Source of the DNA: Chloroflexota bacterium | GTDB taxonomy: Bacteria > Chloroflexota > Limnocylindria > Limnocylindrales > CSP1-4 | Length of the DNA stretch: 64,000 nt | Direction: 5' to 3' | Assembly (NCBI GenBank): GCA_003141455.1 | Contig: PLMA01000048.1 | Span: 96,194 to 160,193 of the forward strand | Shown: one piece after another, positions 35,869 to 45,633 of the stretch | Numbering within the stretch: position 1 is the stretch's first letter | Layout of the letters: every line of letters begins with the position of its first letter | Notes under the pieces: model-generated | Seen by the model: the letters and a program-made list of their open reading frames with translations, nothing else | Told to the model about the DNA's origin: nothing | The model's database searches: none | Translations under genes and position numbers: made by a program

Positions 35869-36801
35869 TTGAACACGGCGGTCATCGCGGCCACGGGCAT
35901 CACGGCCTTGGTGGTGTTCCTCTTCCTGGCGGAGTGGGATAGCCTGACGGAGGGCCATGCGCGGCCTGGGGCGCACATTCTGAACGCCGCCCGCTGGGGA
36001 TGCGTGATCGCGTTGTGCTGGGCGCTCATTTGGGCGGCCTTCTCGGCGCCGGAGCGGACCGCCACACTGGTTGGCCTGGCCGCTCTCACCGGGGCCCTGA
36101 TGCTCGTCCCCGTCCGCTGGTTCGTTCGCGTTGCCGGTCGAGACCCGATCTTGGAGCTGCGATGGCTGCGGGTCGAGGTTGCCCGGCTGACCAACTCGGT
36201 CCGGCGAGGCGCCGGCTCGGTGCCACCGGATCAACTACGCAGCCTGATCGATCGCCTCGATCGAGCGTACGCCCCCGAGACGGCCGAGTTGTGCAACCTG
36301 CTGGCGGCCGAGGTCCAAGACGTTCTGGCCGGCTCCGAATCATGGAACGAGGCGGGCCGGCGAACGATCCGGATCGACGAGTTGTGCCGCGGGTTCTGGC
36401 CGGACGACATGCCTCCGCCCGATTTCGACGCCGGCGAAGCCACCTTCCGGTGGCGTCTGTATCGAGCTTTCGGGCAGCTCATGGATACCGGAGTGGCAAC
36501 CCCGGGAACGGAGGCACGCGACGAGTTCGCGCGCCTCCTGGGCTCTCTCGATGGCTTCCGGCGACCCGACACCAAGGATTTGATCCGGGACATCCGGCGC
36601 TCGGGCAACCGCTGGCTCGCCGGAGGCGCTTCCGAGCGACCCTGGATCGAGGCGTTCGATTTTTCCCTCCTGGGCCCCCACGGACTCGAGGAGGTCAGGC
36701 AGATGTGGGGCCAGGACGCCGCCCTGTGGGGCGCTGAGCTCGAAGAGGACGACCGTCGGGCCCTCGAGGAGGACGTGGCAAGGCGCGCCTCGGCAGCGTG
36801 A
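35869..36801 (+). CDS. Hypothetical protein with N-terminal membrane helices
   Basis: About 310 residues from the TTG at 35869, chosen because GGGAGG lies 8 nt upstream; a GTG at 35812 would add 19 residues. Three hydrophobic helices (about 3-20, 42-62 and 68-88) anchor a ~220-residue cytoplasmic domain that is helical and rich in Asp/Glu/Arg (LRSLIDRLDRAYAPETAELC). No family recognised and no catalytic motif seen. Confidence 0.7.
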   Translation: MNTAVIAATGITALVVFLFLAEWDSLTEGHARPGAHILNAARWGCVIALCWALIWAAFSAPERTATLVGLAALTGALMLVPVRWFVRVAGRDPILELRWLRVEVARLTNSVRRGAGSVPPDQLRSLIDRLDRAYAPETAELCNLLAAEVQDVLAGSESWNEAGRRTIRIDELCRGFWPDDMPPPDFDAGEATFRWRLYRAFGQLMDTGVATPGTEARDEFARLLGSLDGFRRPDTKDLIRDIRRSGNRWLAGGASERPWIEAFDFSLLGPHGLEEVRQMWGQDAALWGAELEEDDRRALEEDVARRASAA

Positions 36802-36813
36802 TCCAAGGGCCGC

Positions 36814-37803
36814 TCAGCGTTCGAGGATTCGGTCGATCTCGGCCATCTGATCGGGCGTGAGCGGCCCGAACTCCATCGCGTTCGCGTTCTCCTCGACCTG
36901 AGCGACGGTCCGAAAGCCCGGGATCGGCACCGTGTTCGGGCTGCGGCCCCAGATCCACGCAAGCGCCCCCTGGGCGAGGGTCCGGCCGTTGCTGGTCAGG
37001 ATCCCGCGGATCGACTCCAGGCCATCCAGCCACTCCTGGTTGGCGCGGCCATCCTTTATGCCGGGGAACCACTCGACCTTCTGGCGGACGTCGCCGTCGC
37101 GGAACCGGGTCTCCGGCGTGATCTTGCCTGTCAGCACGCCCATCCCAAGCGGGGCACGGGCGAGGTTGCCAAGGTTCAGCTTCTCGGCCAGGGCAGTCAG
37201 CTCGGCATTGCCGGTGAAGACGTTCAGCTCCTGCTCGAGGACGCCGCAGCCGGGGCCGGTGGAGAAGGCCGCAACCGCGTCGGTCCGGTCGGTGCTCCAG
37301 CCGTAGGTCCGGACCTTGCCCTCCTTGACGAGGTCCTCGAAGACGTCGCGAGCCTCCAGGGCGCGCTCGATCGAGAGTCCCCAAGCATGCAGTAGGTAGA
37401 CGTCGACGTAGTCGGTCTGTAGTCGCCGAAGGCTGCTCTCGAGGTCCGCGCGCAGATGCGCCGCGACGTCGCTGTCTGCCTCGGTCGCGCCGTAGTAGTC
37501 CACCCTCTTGCCGGCCTCGTCGACCTTGTGGCCGACTTTGGTTGCGATGACCACCTGGTCGCGCCGGCCTTGGAGCGCTTGCCCCAGAACCCGCTCGCTG
37601 TGGCCGGCGCCGTAATTGGCTGCCGTGTCGAAGAAGCCGGCGCCGTGTTCCAGAGCAGCGTGGATTGCCCTGGTCGACTCGGCGTCGTCCACGATCCCCC
37701 ATCCACCCTCGACGCCGCCCATGGTCATCGGCCCGCCGATGGCCCAGCAGCCCATTCCAACCGCCGGTACCTCGATGCCGCTTCGGCCGAGTATTCGCTT
37801 CAC
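36814..37803 (-). CDS. Aldo/keto reductase
   Basis: NADPH-dependent reductase of the AKR superfamily, 329 residues. Active-site Asp and Tyr are seen in FFDTAANYGAGHSERVLG, the Lys in VIATKVGHK, and the His of VYLLHAWGLS completes the tetrad. The nucleotide-binding C-terminus is IPGFRTVAQVEENANAM. GTG at 37803 follows GGAGG by 6 nt. Substrate not predictable. Confidence 0.9.
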   Translation of the reverse strand: MKRILGRSGIEVPAVGMGCWAIGGPMTMGGVEGGWGIVDDAESTRAIHAALEHGAGFFDTAANYGAGHSERVLGQALQGRRDQVVIATKVGHKVDEAGKRVDYYGATEADSDVAAHLRADLESSLRRLQTDYVDVYLLHAWGLSIERALEARDVFEDLVKEGKVRTYGWSTDRTDAVAAFSTGPGCGVLEQELNVFTGNAELTALAEKLNLGNLARAPLGMGVLTGKITPETRFRDGDVRQKVEWFPGIKDGRANQEWLDGLESIRGILTSNGRTLAQGALAWIWGRSPNTVPIPGFRTVAQVEENANAMEFGPLTPDQMAEIDRILER

Positions 37804-37913
37804 GTTCCGCCTCCTTGATGCGCCACCTTGTCACCGGTTGGGCGCCGCGGTCTACCGCGTGGCGTGTGCCTTGGACGCGGTCAGTGTGGAGAACGGCCGC
37901 TCGCCGGCTGGCG

Positions 37914-39098
37914 CTAGCGCCAGGGGATTGGGACGACGCCGTTCTTGCGAGCGCTGGGGACGTCGACCCAAGCATAGTCCGGGTCGGCCGCGGCCACGTG
38001 TGGTTGAGCCTTCTCCCATTCGGTCAGGGCCGCCGAGCTGGCTTGGTCGAAGGTCGCCGCGCCGATCATCGTCGTCTCGATGAAGTAGTACGAGTCGCTC
38101 GTGCCGTCCACGCTGACCGCGACGTAGGCATGGCCCGGAACGATTACCAGCGCCGCCTGCATGCCCAGGTACTCGACGGCCGCCGCGTACAGCAGCGTCA
38201 GCTCGATGCAGTTGCCGCTCGACTGGTCGAGGACCTCGCCGGGCAGGCGAATCCGCTGCGACTGACCCGACGCGAACGTGATCGGCGTGCTGATGTAGGT
38301 GAGGTTGTAGTCGTTCGTCTCGGCCTGCCAGATGTCCGACAGGCGCTGCCACACCGTTCCATCGCTGTCCTGCTCGCTGTCGTAGCCGCTCGTCATGATC
38401 TTCCTCGGGTCGTAGTTGGCGGCGGTGCGAATGAGCGCGTTCACCGACGGGTCCGTCGGGGTGATCATGGCCACGACTAGCTCATAGTTCTCCTGCTGGG
38501 TGAACCCCTTGATCGACCACGGGAAGTCGTCTCGGGAGGTGATCAGCGTCTGGCTGGTCTGGTCGAGGACCGTCCTCGGCTGGCCTGACTCCAGGTACGA
38601 GACGACTACGTGCAGGTCGGCCGGGTGTTGGCTGTTCAGGCTTTCGTAGCCCGCCTGGGTCAGCCTTGGGTTCTGGCGAATCTCCTCGCTTCCGTTCCCC
38701 GCGACCGTCACCGTGTCAATGGCTTTGTCGGTGTAGCCGGGGATGTCGCTCTGGACCGTGAGCTTGACCGGCGACGTGTTGGCGTTCTCGACCGTCACGA
38801 TCACGAAGTCGTCGATGAAAGTGCCGTACAGGTGCGCGATCGGGGTAATCAGCTCCGACGTGTAGACGTAGTCGGCGGTGATCTGATCCACGGTGGCTGA
38901 GGCAGCCGTCGCTCGCGGGCCTTCCGATGCGACGGCGTGCGACGACTGAGCGGCGGAGGGCACCGGCAGGTCGACACGGGCTCCCCCGGACGGAGCGACC
39001 GGCGGCCAGGTGGCGGATGCGCTGCCGCAGCCGGCCGAGATGACGAGGATGAGGGCCAGGGCCCCGAGCCGCCCGTACGCGTTGCGCCACGAACCCAT
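37914..39098 (-). CDS. Lipoprotein with transglutaminase-like domain
   Basis: 394 residues. The signal peptide ends in a lipobox, ILVISAGCG, so the protein is probably lipid-anchored outside the membrane. The N-terminal half is beta-rich (DFVIVTVENANTSPVKLTVQ). The C-terminal half has a transglutaminase/papain-like core with the Cys in SSGNCIELTLLYAAAVEYLG and the His in VIVPGHAYVAVSV. Such domains cleave or link peptides, or lack activity. ATG at 39098 follows AGGAGG by 5 nt. Neighbours give no pathway. Confidence 0.75.
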   Translation of the reverse strand: MGSWRNAYGRLGALALILVISAGCGSASATWPPVAPSGGARVDLPVPSAAQSSHAVASEGPRATAASATVDQITADYVYTSELITPIAHLYGTFIDDFVIVTVENANTSPVKLTVQSDIPGYTDKAIDTVTVAGNGSEEIRQNPRLTQAGYESLNSQHPADLHVVVSYLESGQPRTVLDQTSQTLITSRDDFPWSIKGFTQQENYELVVAMITPTDPSVNALIRTAANYDPRKIMTSGYDSEQDSDGTVWQRLSDIWQAETNDYNLTYISTPITFASGQSQRIRLPGEVLDQSSGNCIELTLLYAAAVEYLGMQAALVIVPGHAYVAVSVDGTSDSYYFIETTMIGAATFDQASSAALTEWEKAQPHVAAADPDYAWVDVPSARKNGVVPIPWR

Positions 39099-39194
39099 CG
39101 GAACCTCCTGGCCCGCCTGGCGGCGGGCGAACTTCCTGCCCAAATCGAGCGCGTCGATCGTAACGTCGGCGGCAGGTGTCTACCAGTGGCGAAT

Positions 39195-39300
39195 CGTCCG
39201 GATCGGGCCGCCCCGACGCGAATCGCGCGTGGCGTAGCCAGTGGCCTAGTCCGAGCCGGCCCGCCCGGGACGCGAATCCCGCGTGGCGTGGCCCGGTCCG
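39195..39300. repeat. ~55-bp direct repeat in the gap before the LLM gene end
   Basis: Two imperfect copies around GACGCGAATC at 39214 and 39269, each followed by CGCGTGGCGT and a GGCC. GC-rich arms in each copy can fold, so they may be tandem terminators for the LLM oxidoreductase transcript. Confidence 0.45.
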
Positions 39301-39311
39301 GCCTGCCTGCC

Positions 39312-40235
39312 CTACTTCCCCGCCAGGGCCTCGACCAGCGGCGCCATCGATTCCATCGAGCGGCTTGGGAAGGTGTAGTAGCTGATGCCGAGTTCCTCGC
39401 GGCGTCGCTGCAGCTTGTCGCGCATAGAGCCGAGCGTTCCGTACAGGACGTAAGGGCTGCCGTAGACGGCCGTCGCCGCTCCCATGGCCGCCGCTGCGGC
39501 TGAACCCAGCAGCGAGTTGCCGCTCCCCGCCAGGCCCGCCGAGGCGAGCCAGACGTTGATCTCCAGCCGTTCGAACCGCTCACCCGCCGCTTCTTTGATC
39601 CGCCCGATCTTCTCCGCCGTCGCCTTCTCGGTCGCCTGGCCGAACAAGTGCCAGCCGCGCTCGCTGAAGCCCGGTATCAGGCCCAAGATGTCGGCTTCTC
39701 GGGCGGCCAGCCTGAGCATCCGCGGGCCGCCGGCGCCGATCGCCAGGGGCGGCCGTGGCCTTTGAACGGTGGGCACGCCGGCCGACGCGCGCTCCATCTG
39801 GTAATGCTCTCCGTGGTGCGTGACCGTCTCGCCGGCGAGCAGCCGCTTCACGAGTGGGACCGCCTCCTCGAGCCTGTCTACCCGCCGCGGGGCGGGATCG
39901 TACGTCATGCCGAGCTCGCGGTAGTCGCTCGTCATCCAGCCGGCGCCCATCCCCATCTCGAATCGACCGCCCGACAGCACGTCGAGGGTCGCGGCCTCAC
40001 GGGCCAGCATCAGCGGATGGCGGTAGTCGTTGGCGAAGACGAAGGCGCCGATGCGCAGGCGGGTCGTCGCGGCGGCGGCGGCTGCGAGCGCGGCAAACGG
40101 CGAGAGTTGATTGCCCAGGTGATCGGGCATGACCAGGAGGTCGTACCCGAGCGACTCGGCCCGCCGGGCCAGGGCCGCCCACTCCTCTGCGCTGGAGGCG
40201 GACGCCTGCTGGACTGCGAATCGAAACGGGTGCAC
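39312..40235 (-). CDS. Luciferase-like (LLM) F420-dependent oxidoreductase family protein
   Basis: 307 residues, TIM-barrel of the LLM class. FRFAVQQASASSAEEW, GYDLLVMPDHLGNQLSPFAA, RLRIGAFVFANDYRHPLMLA and GRFEMGMGAGWMTSDYRELG are typical of the F420-dependent branch rather than FMN luciferases. Substrate unknown. The GTG at 40235 has TAACCT 6 nt upstream. Confidence 0.85.
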   Translation of the reverse strand: MHPFRFAVQQASASSAEEWAALARRAESLGYDLLVMPDHLGNQLSPFAALAAAAAATTRLRIGAFVFANDYRHPLMLAREAATLDVLSGGRFEMGMGAGWMTSDYRELGMTYDPAPRRVDRLEEAVPLVKRLLAGETVTHHGEHYQMERASAGVPTVQRPRPPLAIGAGGPRMLRLAAREADILGLIPGFSERGWHLFGQATEKATAEKIGRIKEAAGERFERLEINVWLASAGLAGSGNSLLGSAAAAAMGAATAVYGSPYVLYGTLGSMRDKLQRRREELGISYYTFPSRSMESMAPLVEALAGK

Positions 40236-40241
40236 CCGTCG

Positions 40242-40247
40242 AGGTTA
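40242..40247 (-). promoter_or_regulatory. -10 hexamer TAACCT of a probable leaderless promoter
   Basis: TAACCT on the minus strand ends 6 nt before the GTG at 40235; no ribosome binding site is present. Confidence 0.5.
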
Positions 40248-40302
40248 CTGCGCAACCGAGAAGGGGGCGCGCGGTGGACTCCACCCGTAGCCCTCCGATC
40301 GC

Positions 40303-42273
40303 TTACGCGATGGCTTCCTCGAACTGCGAGTTGTAGAGGTCGTAGTAGAAGCCGCGGCGGGCGATCAGTTCGTCGTGACTTCCCTGCTCGATGATCTTGC
40401 CGTGGTCCAGGACCAGGATCTCGTCGGCGTTGCGGATCGTTGACAGGCGATGGGCGATGACGAACGCGGTGCGGCCCTTCATGAGACGGGCCATCGCCTC
40501 CTGCACGAGGACCTCGGTGCGCGTGTCGACCGAGCTCGTCGCCTCGTCCAGGATGAGGATCTGCGGGTCGGCCAGGAAGGCCCGTGCGATGGTCAGGAGC
40601 TGCTTCTCGCCCTGTGAGAGGTTGGAGGCGTCGTCGTCGATCACGGTGTCGTAGCCGTCCGGCATCGTTCGCACGAAGTGGTCCACGTGGGCGGCCTTGG
40701 CGGCGTCGACGATCTCCTCTTCTGTAGCGTCCTCCCGGCCGTAGGCGATGTTCTCGCGGACCGTCCCGCCGAAGAGCCACGTGTCCTGGAGGACCATGCC
40801 GAAGGTTCGGCGCAGGTTGTCGCGGGTCAGGTTCCGGATGTCGATCCCGTCCACCTTGATGGACCCGGCGTCGATCTCGTAGAAGCGCATCAGCAGGTTG
40901 ACCACCGTGGTCTTCCCGGCTCCGGTTGGCCCGACGATGGCCAGCACCTCGCCCGAGCGGATGTCGGCGTTGAGGTTCTCGATGAGCGGGCTCTCGGGCT
41001 CGTAGCGGAAGGCGACACCCTCGAGGCTGACGTGCCCCTGAGGATTCGCGAGCACCTCCGGCTGCTCGGCGTCGGGAATCTCTTCGGGCTCGTCGAGGAG
41101 CTCGAAGACTCGCTCGGCCGAGGCGATCGTCGACTGCAGGAGGTTGGCGATGCTGGCCGTCTGGGTGATCGGCATCGTGAACGAGCGCGAGTACTGGATG
41201 AAGGCCTGGACGTCGCCGAGGGACATCGTGCCGGAGGCGACCTGGATGCCACCGAGGACACCGATGGCAACGTAGTTCAGGTTGCTGACGAAGTTCATCG
41301 TCGGCTGGATGACGCCCGAGATGAACTGGGCCTTGAAGCTGGCCTGGTAGACGCGTTCGTTCTCTTCGTCGAAGTGGCGGATCGCGTCCTCCTGGTGGCC
41401 GAAGGACTTGACGATCATGTGGCCGGTGTGGGACTCCTCCACCTGCCCGTTCAGGACGCCCGTGCGGTCCCATTGCGCCGCGAACTGCTTCTGCGAACGT
41501 CGCGCGATCAGCATCGTCAGGCCGGCCGCGATCGGCAGCACGAGAAGTGAGATGAGGGCGAGCAGCGGGCTGATCCAGAACATCATCGCCAGAACCCCGG
41601 CGATGGTGGCCACGGAGGTGATTAGCTGGGTCAGGCTCTGCTGGAGCGTGTTGGCTATGTTGTCGATGTCATTGGTGACGCGGCTGAGCGTGTCGCCGCG
41701 GGGATGCGTGTCGAAGTACTTGAGAGGCAGCCTGGCCAGCTTCCGATCCACGTCGCGGCGGAGCCGATAGACCGTCCGCTGTGAGACGCCTGCCATCACG
41801 TACCAGGCCACCCAGGTGAAGAAGGTGGCGGTCAGGTAGAGCGCAGTCAGGCCGAGCAGGACCATCCCCAGGGACCCGAAGTCGACGCCGACGCCGGGCA
41901 CGGCGTTCGTTCCGGCCACCAGGTGCGCCAGGGGGTTGTGGCTCTGCTGGAGGAGAGCCACCGCCTGCTGGTGAGACGTCCCTGCCGGCAGGAACCGGCC
42001 CAGCTCCTTGCCGACGAGCCCGTCCATCAGCTTGTTGATGCCGGTGCCGAGGATCTTGGGGCCGAAGACCGTGCCGGCCGTGCTTATGAGAGCGACCGCC
42101 ATCACGAGAATGATCCGCGGCCGCTCGGGCCGGAGCTCGCCCAGAAGCCGTCGGAAGCTGCCGCCGAAGTTCCGGGGCTTCTCGGCCGGCATCATCATCC
42201 CGCCCATCGGGCCGTGACCGCCACCCATCGGGCCGCGCCGTCGGGCACCCATCCCACCCATCGGGCCGCTCAT
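40303..42273 (-). CDS. ABC exporter half-transporter, catalytically competent subunit
   Basis: 656 residues: a Met/Gly-rich N-terminus, six transmembrane helices (residues ~55-390) and a nucleotide-binding domain. Walker A is GPTGAGKTT, the signature is LSQGEKQLL, and Walker B with catalytic Glu is ILILDEATSSVD. An H-loop follows in VIAHRLSTIR. The partner upstream has a degenerate site, so the two should form a heterodimeric type IV exporter of the LmrCD/TM287-288 kind, moving drugs or lipids outward. The start overlaps the upstream gene stop. Confidence 0.9.
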   Translation of the reverse strand: MSGPMGGMGARRRGPMGGGHGPMGGMMMPAEKPRNFGGSFRRLLGELRPERPRIILVMAVALISTAGTVFGPKILGTGINKLMDGLVGKELGRFLPAGTSHQQAVALLQQSHNPLAHLVAGTNAVPGVGVDFGSLGMVLLGLTALYLTATFFTWVAWYVMAGVSQRTVYRLRRDVDRKLARLPLKYFDTHPRGDTLSRVTNDIDNIANTLQQSLTQLITSVATIAGVLAMMFWISPLLALISLLVLPIAAGLTMLIARRSQKQFAAQWDRTGVLNGQVEESHTGHMIVKSFGHQEDAIRHFDEENERVYQASFKAQFISGVIQPTMNFVSNLNYVAIGVLGGIQVASGTMSLGDVQAFIQYSRSFTMPITQTASIANLLQSTIASAERVFELLDEPEEIPDAEQPEVLANPQGHVSLEGVAFRYEPESPLIENLNADIRSGEVLAIVGPTGAGKTTVVNLLMRFYEIDAGSIKVDGIDIRNLTRDNLRRTFGMVLQDTWLFGGTVRENIAYGREDATEEEIVDAAKAAHVDHFVRTMPDGYDTVIDDDASNLSQGEKQLLTIARAFLADPQILILDEATSSVDTRTEVLVQEAMARLMKGRTAFVIAHRLSTIRNADEILVLDHGKIIEQGSHDELIARRGFYYDLYNSQFEEAIA

Positions 42274-44000
42274 GACGCTTCCTCCTGGGAGAGCTGCGAG
42301 TACACGATCTCGCGATAGATCTCGCAGGTCTTCATGAGCTGCGCGTGCGTGCCCTTGCCGACGATCTCGCCGCTGTCGAGAACCACGATCTGGTCGGCGT
42401 GCATGATCGTGCCCACCCGTTGGGCGATGATGATCACCGTGGCGTCGCGCGTTTCCTTGTGCAGCGCCGCCCGGAGTTGCTGGTCCGTCTTGAAGTCGAG
42501 AGCCGAGAAGCTGTCGTCGAAGATGAAGACCTTCGGCTTCTTCGCGATCGCTCGGGCGATGGCCAGGCGCTGCCGCTGCCCGCCGGAGACATTCGTGCCG
42601 CCCTGGTCGATCTCAGCCTCCATCTGGGCGGGCATCTCCGTCACGAAGTCCCGGGCCTGGGCTATATCCAGGGCGTGCCACAGCGTTTCATCGGTCGCGG
42701 ATTCGTCGCCGTAGCGCAGGTTGCTGGCGACGGTGCCGCTGAACAGGAAGGACTTCTGGGGCACGACGCCGATCAGTTGCCACAGATCCTCTTGACGCAT
42801 CTGCCTGACGTCGACGCCGTCGATGAAGACACCGCCCTCGGTCACGTCGTAGAAGCGAGGGATCAGGTTGACGAGCGTCGTCTTGCCTGAGCCGGTGCTG
42901 CCTACGATCGCCGTCGTCTGGCCGGGCTGGGCCGTGAAGGAGATGGCGCACAGGACCGCGTCCTGGGCGCCCGGGTAGCGGAACTCCACGTCGCGGAACT
43001 CGACGGCACCGTGCGGGTCCGAGATCTCGACAGGTTCGTCTGGGTCGCACAGAGTCGCCTCGACGTCCAGGACCGCCTGGATCCGCTCGGCGGCGGCGGC
43101 CGCTCGCGGAACCATGACGAAGATCAAGGCGGCCATCATCACGGAGAAGAGGATCAGCATCACGTACTGCAGGAAGGCCGACAGGTTGCCGAGCGGCATG
43201 CCTCCCGAGTCGACTCGCAGGCCGCCGAACCACACGATCGCGACCGTCGAGAGGTTCATGATCCCGAAGAGGAAGGGGATCATCATCGCGAAGAGACGAT
43301 TGACGCGCAGGGCCGTGTTCGTCAGCTCCTGATTTGCCTGGTCATAGCGGGCCTCTTCGTGATCCGTTCGAACGAACGCGCGAATCACGCGCATGCCGCT
43401 CAGGATCTCCCGCATGACCTGCTGGATTCGGTCCGTCCGCTTCTGCATCGAGCGGAAGAGCGGCAGGGCGATCATTGCTAGAGTGCCGATGACGATCAGC
43501 ACGAGGGGGATGATCACGATGAGCAGCCCCGACAGCGGGACGTCCTCACGGAGGGCCATGATGATGCCGCCGACGCACATGATCGGGGCCATGATCATGA
43601 TGTTGAACGCCATCACCAGGACCATCTGGACCTGTTGGACGTCGTTGGTGTTGCGGGTGATCAGTGTCGGCGTCCCGAAGAGGTTCGTCTCCTTCTGCGA
43701 GAAGCTCATCACCTGGCGGAAGATGGCGCTCCGAACGTCGCGCCCGAACGCCATGGCGGTCCTCGAGCCGAAGTAGATCCCCACGATCGCGCAGACCCCG
43801 AGCAGGGCCGTGATCAAGAGCATCGACACGCCGGTTCTGACGATGTAGCCGGTGTCGCCCTTGAGGACGCCGTTGTTGATGATGTCCGCGTTCAGGTTGG
43901 GCAGGTACAGGTTCGCCAGGGCCTGGATGGTAACCAGGACCATCACGATGGCCAGGCTCCCTCGATAGGGCCGCAGGAACCGGCGCAGGAGTTTGGTCAT
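42270..44000 (-). CDS. ABC exporter half-transporter, degenerate-site subunit
   Basis: 576 residues, six transmembrane helices then an NBD. Walker A GSTGSGKTT and signature VSGGQRQRLAIARA are intact, but Walker B ends FIFDDSFSALD, with Asp in place of the catalytic Glu, and the H-loop His is replaced in IIIAQRVGTI (Gln). These are the expected marks of the degenerate half of a heterodimeric exporter. It overlaps the marR-like stop and the downstream ABC start by four bases each. Confidence 0.9.
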   Translation of the reverse strand: MTKLLRRFLRPYRGSLAIVMVLVTIQALANLYLPNLNADIINNGVLKGDTGYIVRTGVSMLLITALLGVCAIVGIYFGSRTAMAFGRDVRSAIFRQVMSFSQKETNLFGTPTLITRNTNDVQQVQMVLVMAFNIMIMAPIMCVGGIIMALREDVPLSGLLIVIIPLVLIVIGTLAMIALPLFRSMQKRTDRIQQVMREILSGMRVIRAFVRTDHEEARYDQANQELTNTALRVNRLFAMMIPFLFGIMNLSTVAIVWFGGLRVDSGGMPLGNLSAFLQYVMLILFSVMMAALIFVMVPRAAAAAERIQAVLDVEATLCDPDEPVEISDPHGAVEFRDVEFRYPGAQDAVLCAISFTAQPGQTTAIVGSTGSGKTTLVNLIPRFYDVTEGGVFIDGVDVRQMRQEDLWQLIGVVPQKSFLFSGTVASNLRYGDESATDETLWHALDIAQARDFVTEMPAQMEAEIDQGGTNVSGGQRQRLAIARAIAKKPKVFIFDDSFSALDFKTDQQLRAALHKETRDATVIIIAQRVGTIMHADQIVVLDSGEIVGKGTHAQLMKTCEIYREIVYSQLSQEEAS

Positions 44001-44599
44001 TCGCGTGCGTTGCCCGTGATCGACGATTCGCGGTCAGCCTCGGCGCCCGCCGCGTCCGTGGTATCCGCCGCATCTTCGGCGCCCGGATGGGATGGGAAGA
44101 CACGCCCGCGGGCGGCGTGGATCGCTCGCATTCCGATCAGGAGACCGGCGATCTCCTCGGCGGTGAGTTCGCCCAGGATCTTCGATAGGCCCTGGCGGCG
44201 GTGCGCGGCCATGTCGGTGAAGACCTGACGGCCGGCATCCGTGGCGTGGACGAGCACGACTCGGCGGTCGTCGGTGCCGTGGATCCGTTCCACCAAGCCG
44301 CGCTTCTCCATGCGGTCGACGATGCCGGTCGCGCTGGCGTCCGAGACGTCCATCGCCTCGGCGAGGCTGCTCATGGAGAGCGGGCCCTGGGCCTCCAGCG
44401 CGGTGAGCACATACAGGTGGACCAGGCTCAGCGAGTGGCGGTGCCAGCTCTTGAAGATGCCTCCTCGGTCGCGTGGTGACCAGCTGGTCATCTCGTCCAG
44501 GAGCTCGCGCTCCAGAGCGGCGCGGTCAAGGGGCCGGCTTCCAGGCTGCTCGTCGCCCGGGTCCGCATCTCCGTTCCGTGGGAGATTGACATTCAACAT
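43997..44599 (-). CDS. MarR-family transcriptional regulator
   Basis: 200 residues with a winged helix: GPLSMSSLAEAMDVSDASAT and the wing EKRGLVERIHGTDDRRVVLV. It most likely represses its own operon and the two ABC genes coupled behind it, releasing DNA when a substrate drug binds. The ATG at 44599 was chosen because it sits 7 nt after TATACT; the upstream frame has no protein character. The C-terminal ~35 residues are acidic and disordered. Confidence 0.88.
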   Translation of the reverse strand: MLNVNLPRNGDADPGDEQPGSRPLDRAALERELLDEMTSWSPRDRGGIFKSWHRHSLSLVHLYVLTALEAQGPLSMSSLAEAMDVSDASATGIVDRMEKRGLVERIHGTDDRRVVLVHATDAGRQVFTDMAAHRRQGLSKILGELTAEEIAGLLIGMRAIHAARGRVFPSHPGAEDAADTTDAAGAEADRESSITGNARE

Positions 44600-44606
44600 A
44601 ACGCTA

Positions 44607-44612
44607 AGTATA
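44607..44612 (-). promoter_or_regulatory. -10 hexamer TATACT of the marR-ABC operon
   Basis: Perfect TATACT 7 nt before the regulator ATG. The adjacent upstream sequence has a small GGGA/TCCC dyad that could be part of an operator. The geometry predicts a leaderless mRNA. Confidence 0.55.
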
Positions 44613-44706
44613 TCGGGATCTGTCCCAAACACAAACGCGCAGGAGCCCCTCCGGGGCCGAAGGGGTAGTTGACGGTCAGGCCCTCCGGTCGTGCAATGGG
44701 AATCTG

Positions 44707-45333
44707 ATGTTCTCATCGCTATCCGCCGCGAGAGTCCCCTTGCTGGGCCTGATCACGGCCGCAGCCGCGATCATCGTGGCGGTCGTAGGTTCTCCGGCAA
44801 CCGGCTCGCAACTCCCCGTTCTGGCGTCGCCGAGCCCTTCCGGGGTTGGCCTCGGCGCCGGCGAGCCGGGAATGCCCAGCTCCGCGCCCACCTTCCAGTT
44901 GGGTATCGTGCCGGGCAATTCCGCCAGCGCGCCGCTGCCTACCGACGCCCCGGCATCTGTCCGCGCACTGTCGGCGTTGCCGTCGTGCGGCGCGGAGGTG
45001 CTGTTCGAACAGGACGTGGACATAACGCCCATCCCGACGGCCCCGGGTCCGGTCACGGATCCGGCGGCCAACCAGCAAGCAACCGATTGCCTGCTGTCTG
45101 CCTGGGAGAACGGGCGACCGGCCGTGTTGGTCACTTCCGCGATCAGCGACGAAGCCGACGAGATCTACTCCATCTACCGATTGCCCGCGAATGGGACGGC
45201 CGAGGTGACCGTGCGCGTCCGGTCCCACTCGGACCAGACGGTCTCCTGGACGGAGAGAACCTGCCGCCAGCTTTCCGTCCAGCAAGGGGCCGTTACCCCG
45301 GCGGATTGCGACGCCGAGGCGCCAATGAAGTGA
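44707..45333 (+). CDS. Secreted or membrane-anchored hypothetical protein
   Basis: 208 residues. An N-terminal hydrophobic segment (about 10-28) reads as signal peptide or anchor, followed by ~65 Ser/Pro/Gly-rich residues. A small domain follows with four Cys (LPSCGAEVLF, ATDCLLSAW, ERTCRQLSV, PADCDAEAP) that could form two disulfides. Family not recognised; a role outside the membrane is likely. Confidence 0.6.
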   Translation: MFSSLSAARVPLLGLITAAAAIIVAVVGSPATGSQLPVLASPSPSGVGLGAGEPGMPSSAPTFQLGIVPGNSASAPLPTDAPASVRALSALPSCGAEVLFEQDVDITPIPTAPGPVTDPAANQQATDCLLSAWENGRPAVLVTSAISDEADEIYSIYRLPANGTAEVTVRVRSHSDQTVSWTERTCRQLSVQQGAVTPADCDAEAPMK

Positions 45334-45633
45334 TCGCGTCCGCAGGCCACCGGACGCGCTATCCCATCCCAATGGGTTGGGCCCAATTGACCAGTGGGGC
45401 GCCGTCAATAGAGCCCCACTGGGACGGGACATGTTCGCCATCGACTTGGACCACTTCGACGTCCAGGGTGGCTGTATCCAGTCGGTCGACGCCGGCGTCC
45501 ACCGCAGGCAGACAGGGACTACTCGATCGGCGCATCCCACGCGGCAACGCCAGCCGCGTGCGCCGAACGTCTCCGTCCGTCCCCAGCCGCTCCGAACCGT
45601 GCTTCCGCGCGGGGCGAACGGCAAGGAGGAACG
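45334..45633. other. Intergenic region with a 10-bp-arm inverted repeat
   Basis: 300 bp without a credible gene. It contains CCAGTGGGGC and its exact complement GCCCCACTGG at 45391-45422 with a 12-nt loop, but no T-tract. It may be a terminator for the preceding gene, an mRNA hairpin or an operator for the phosphoesterase gene. Confidence 0.5.
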
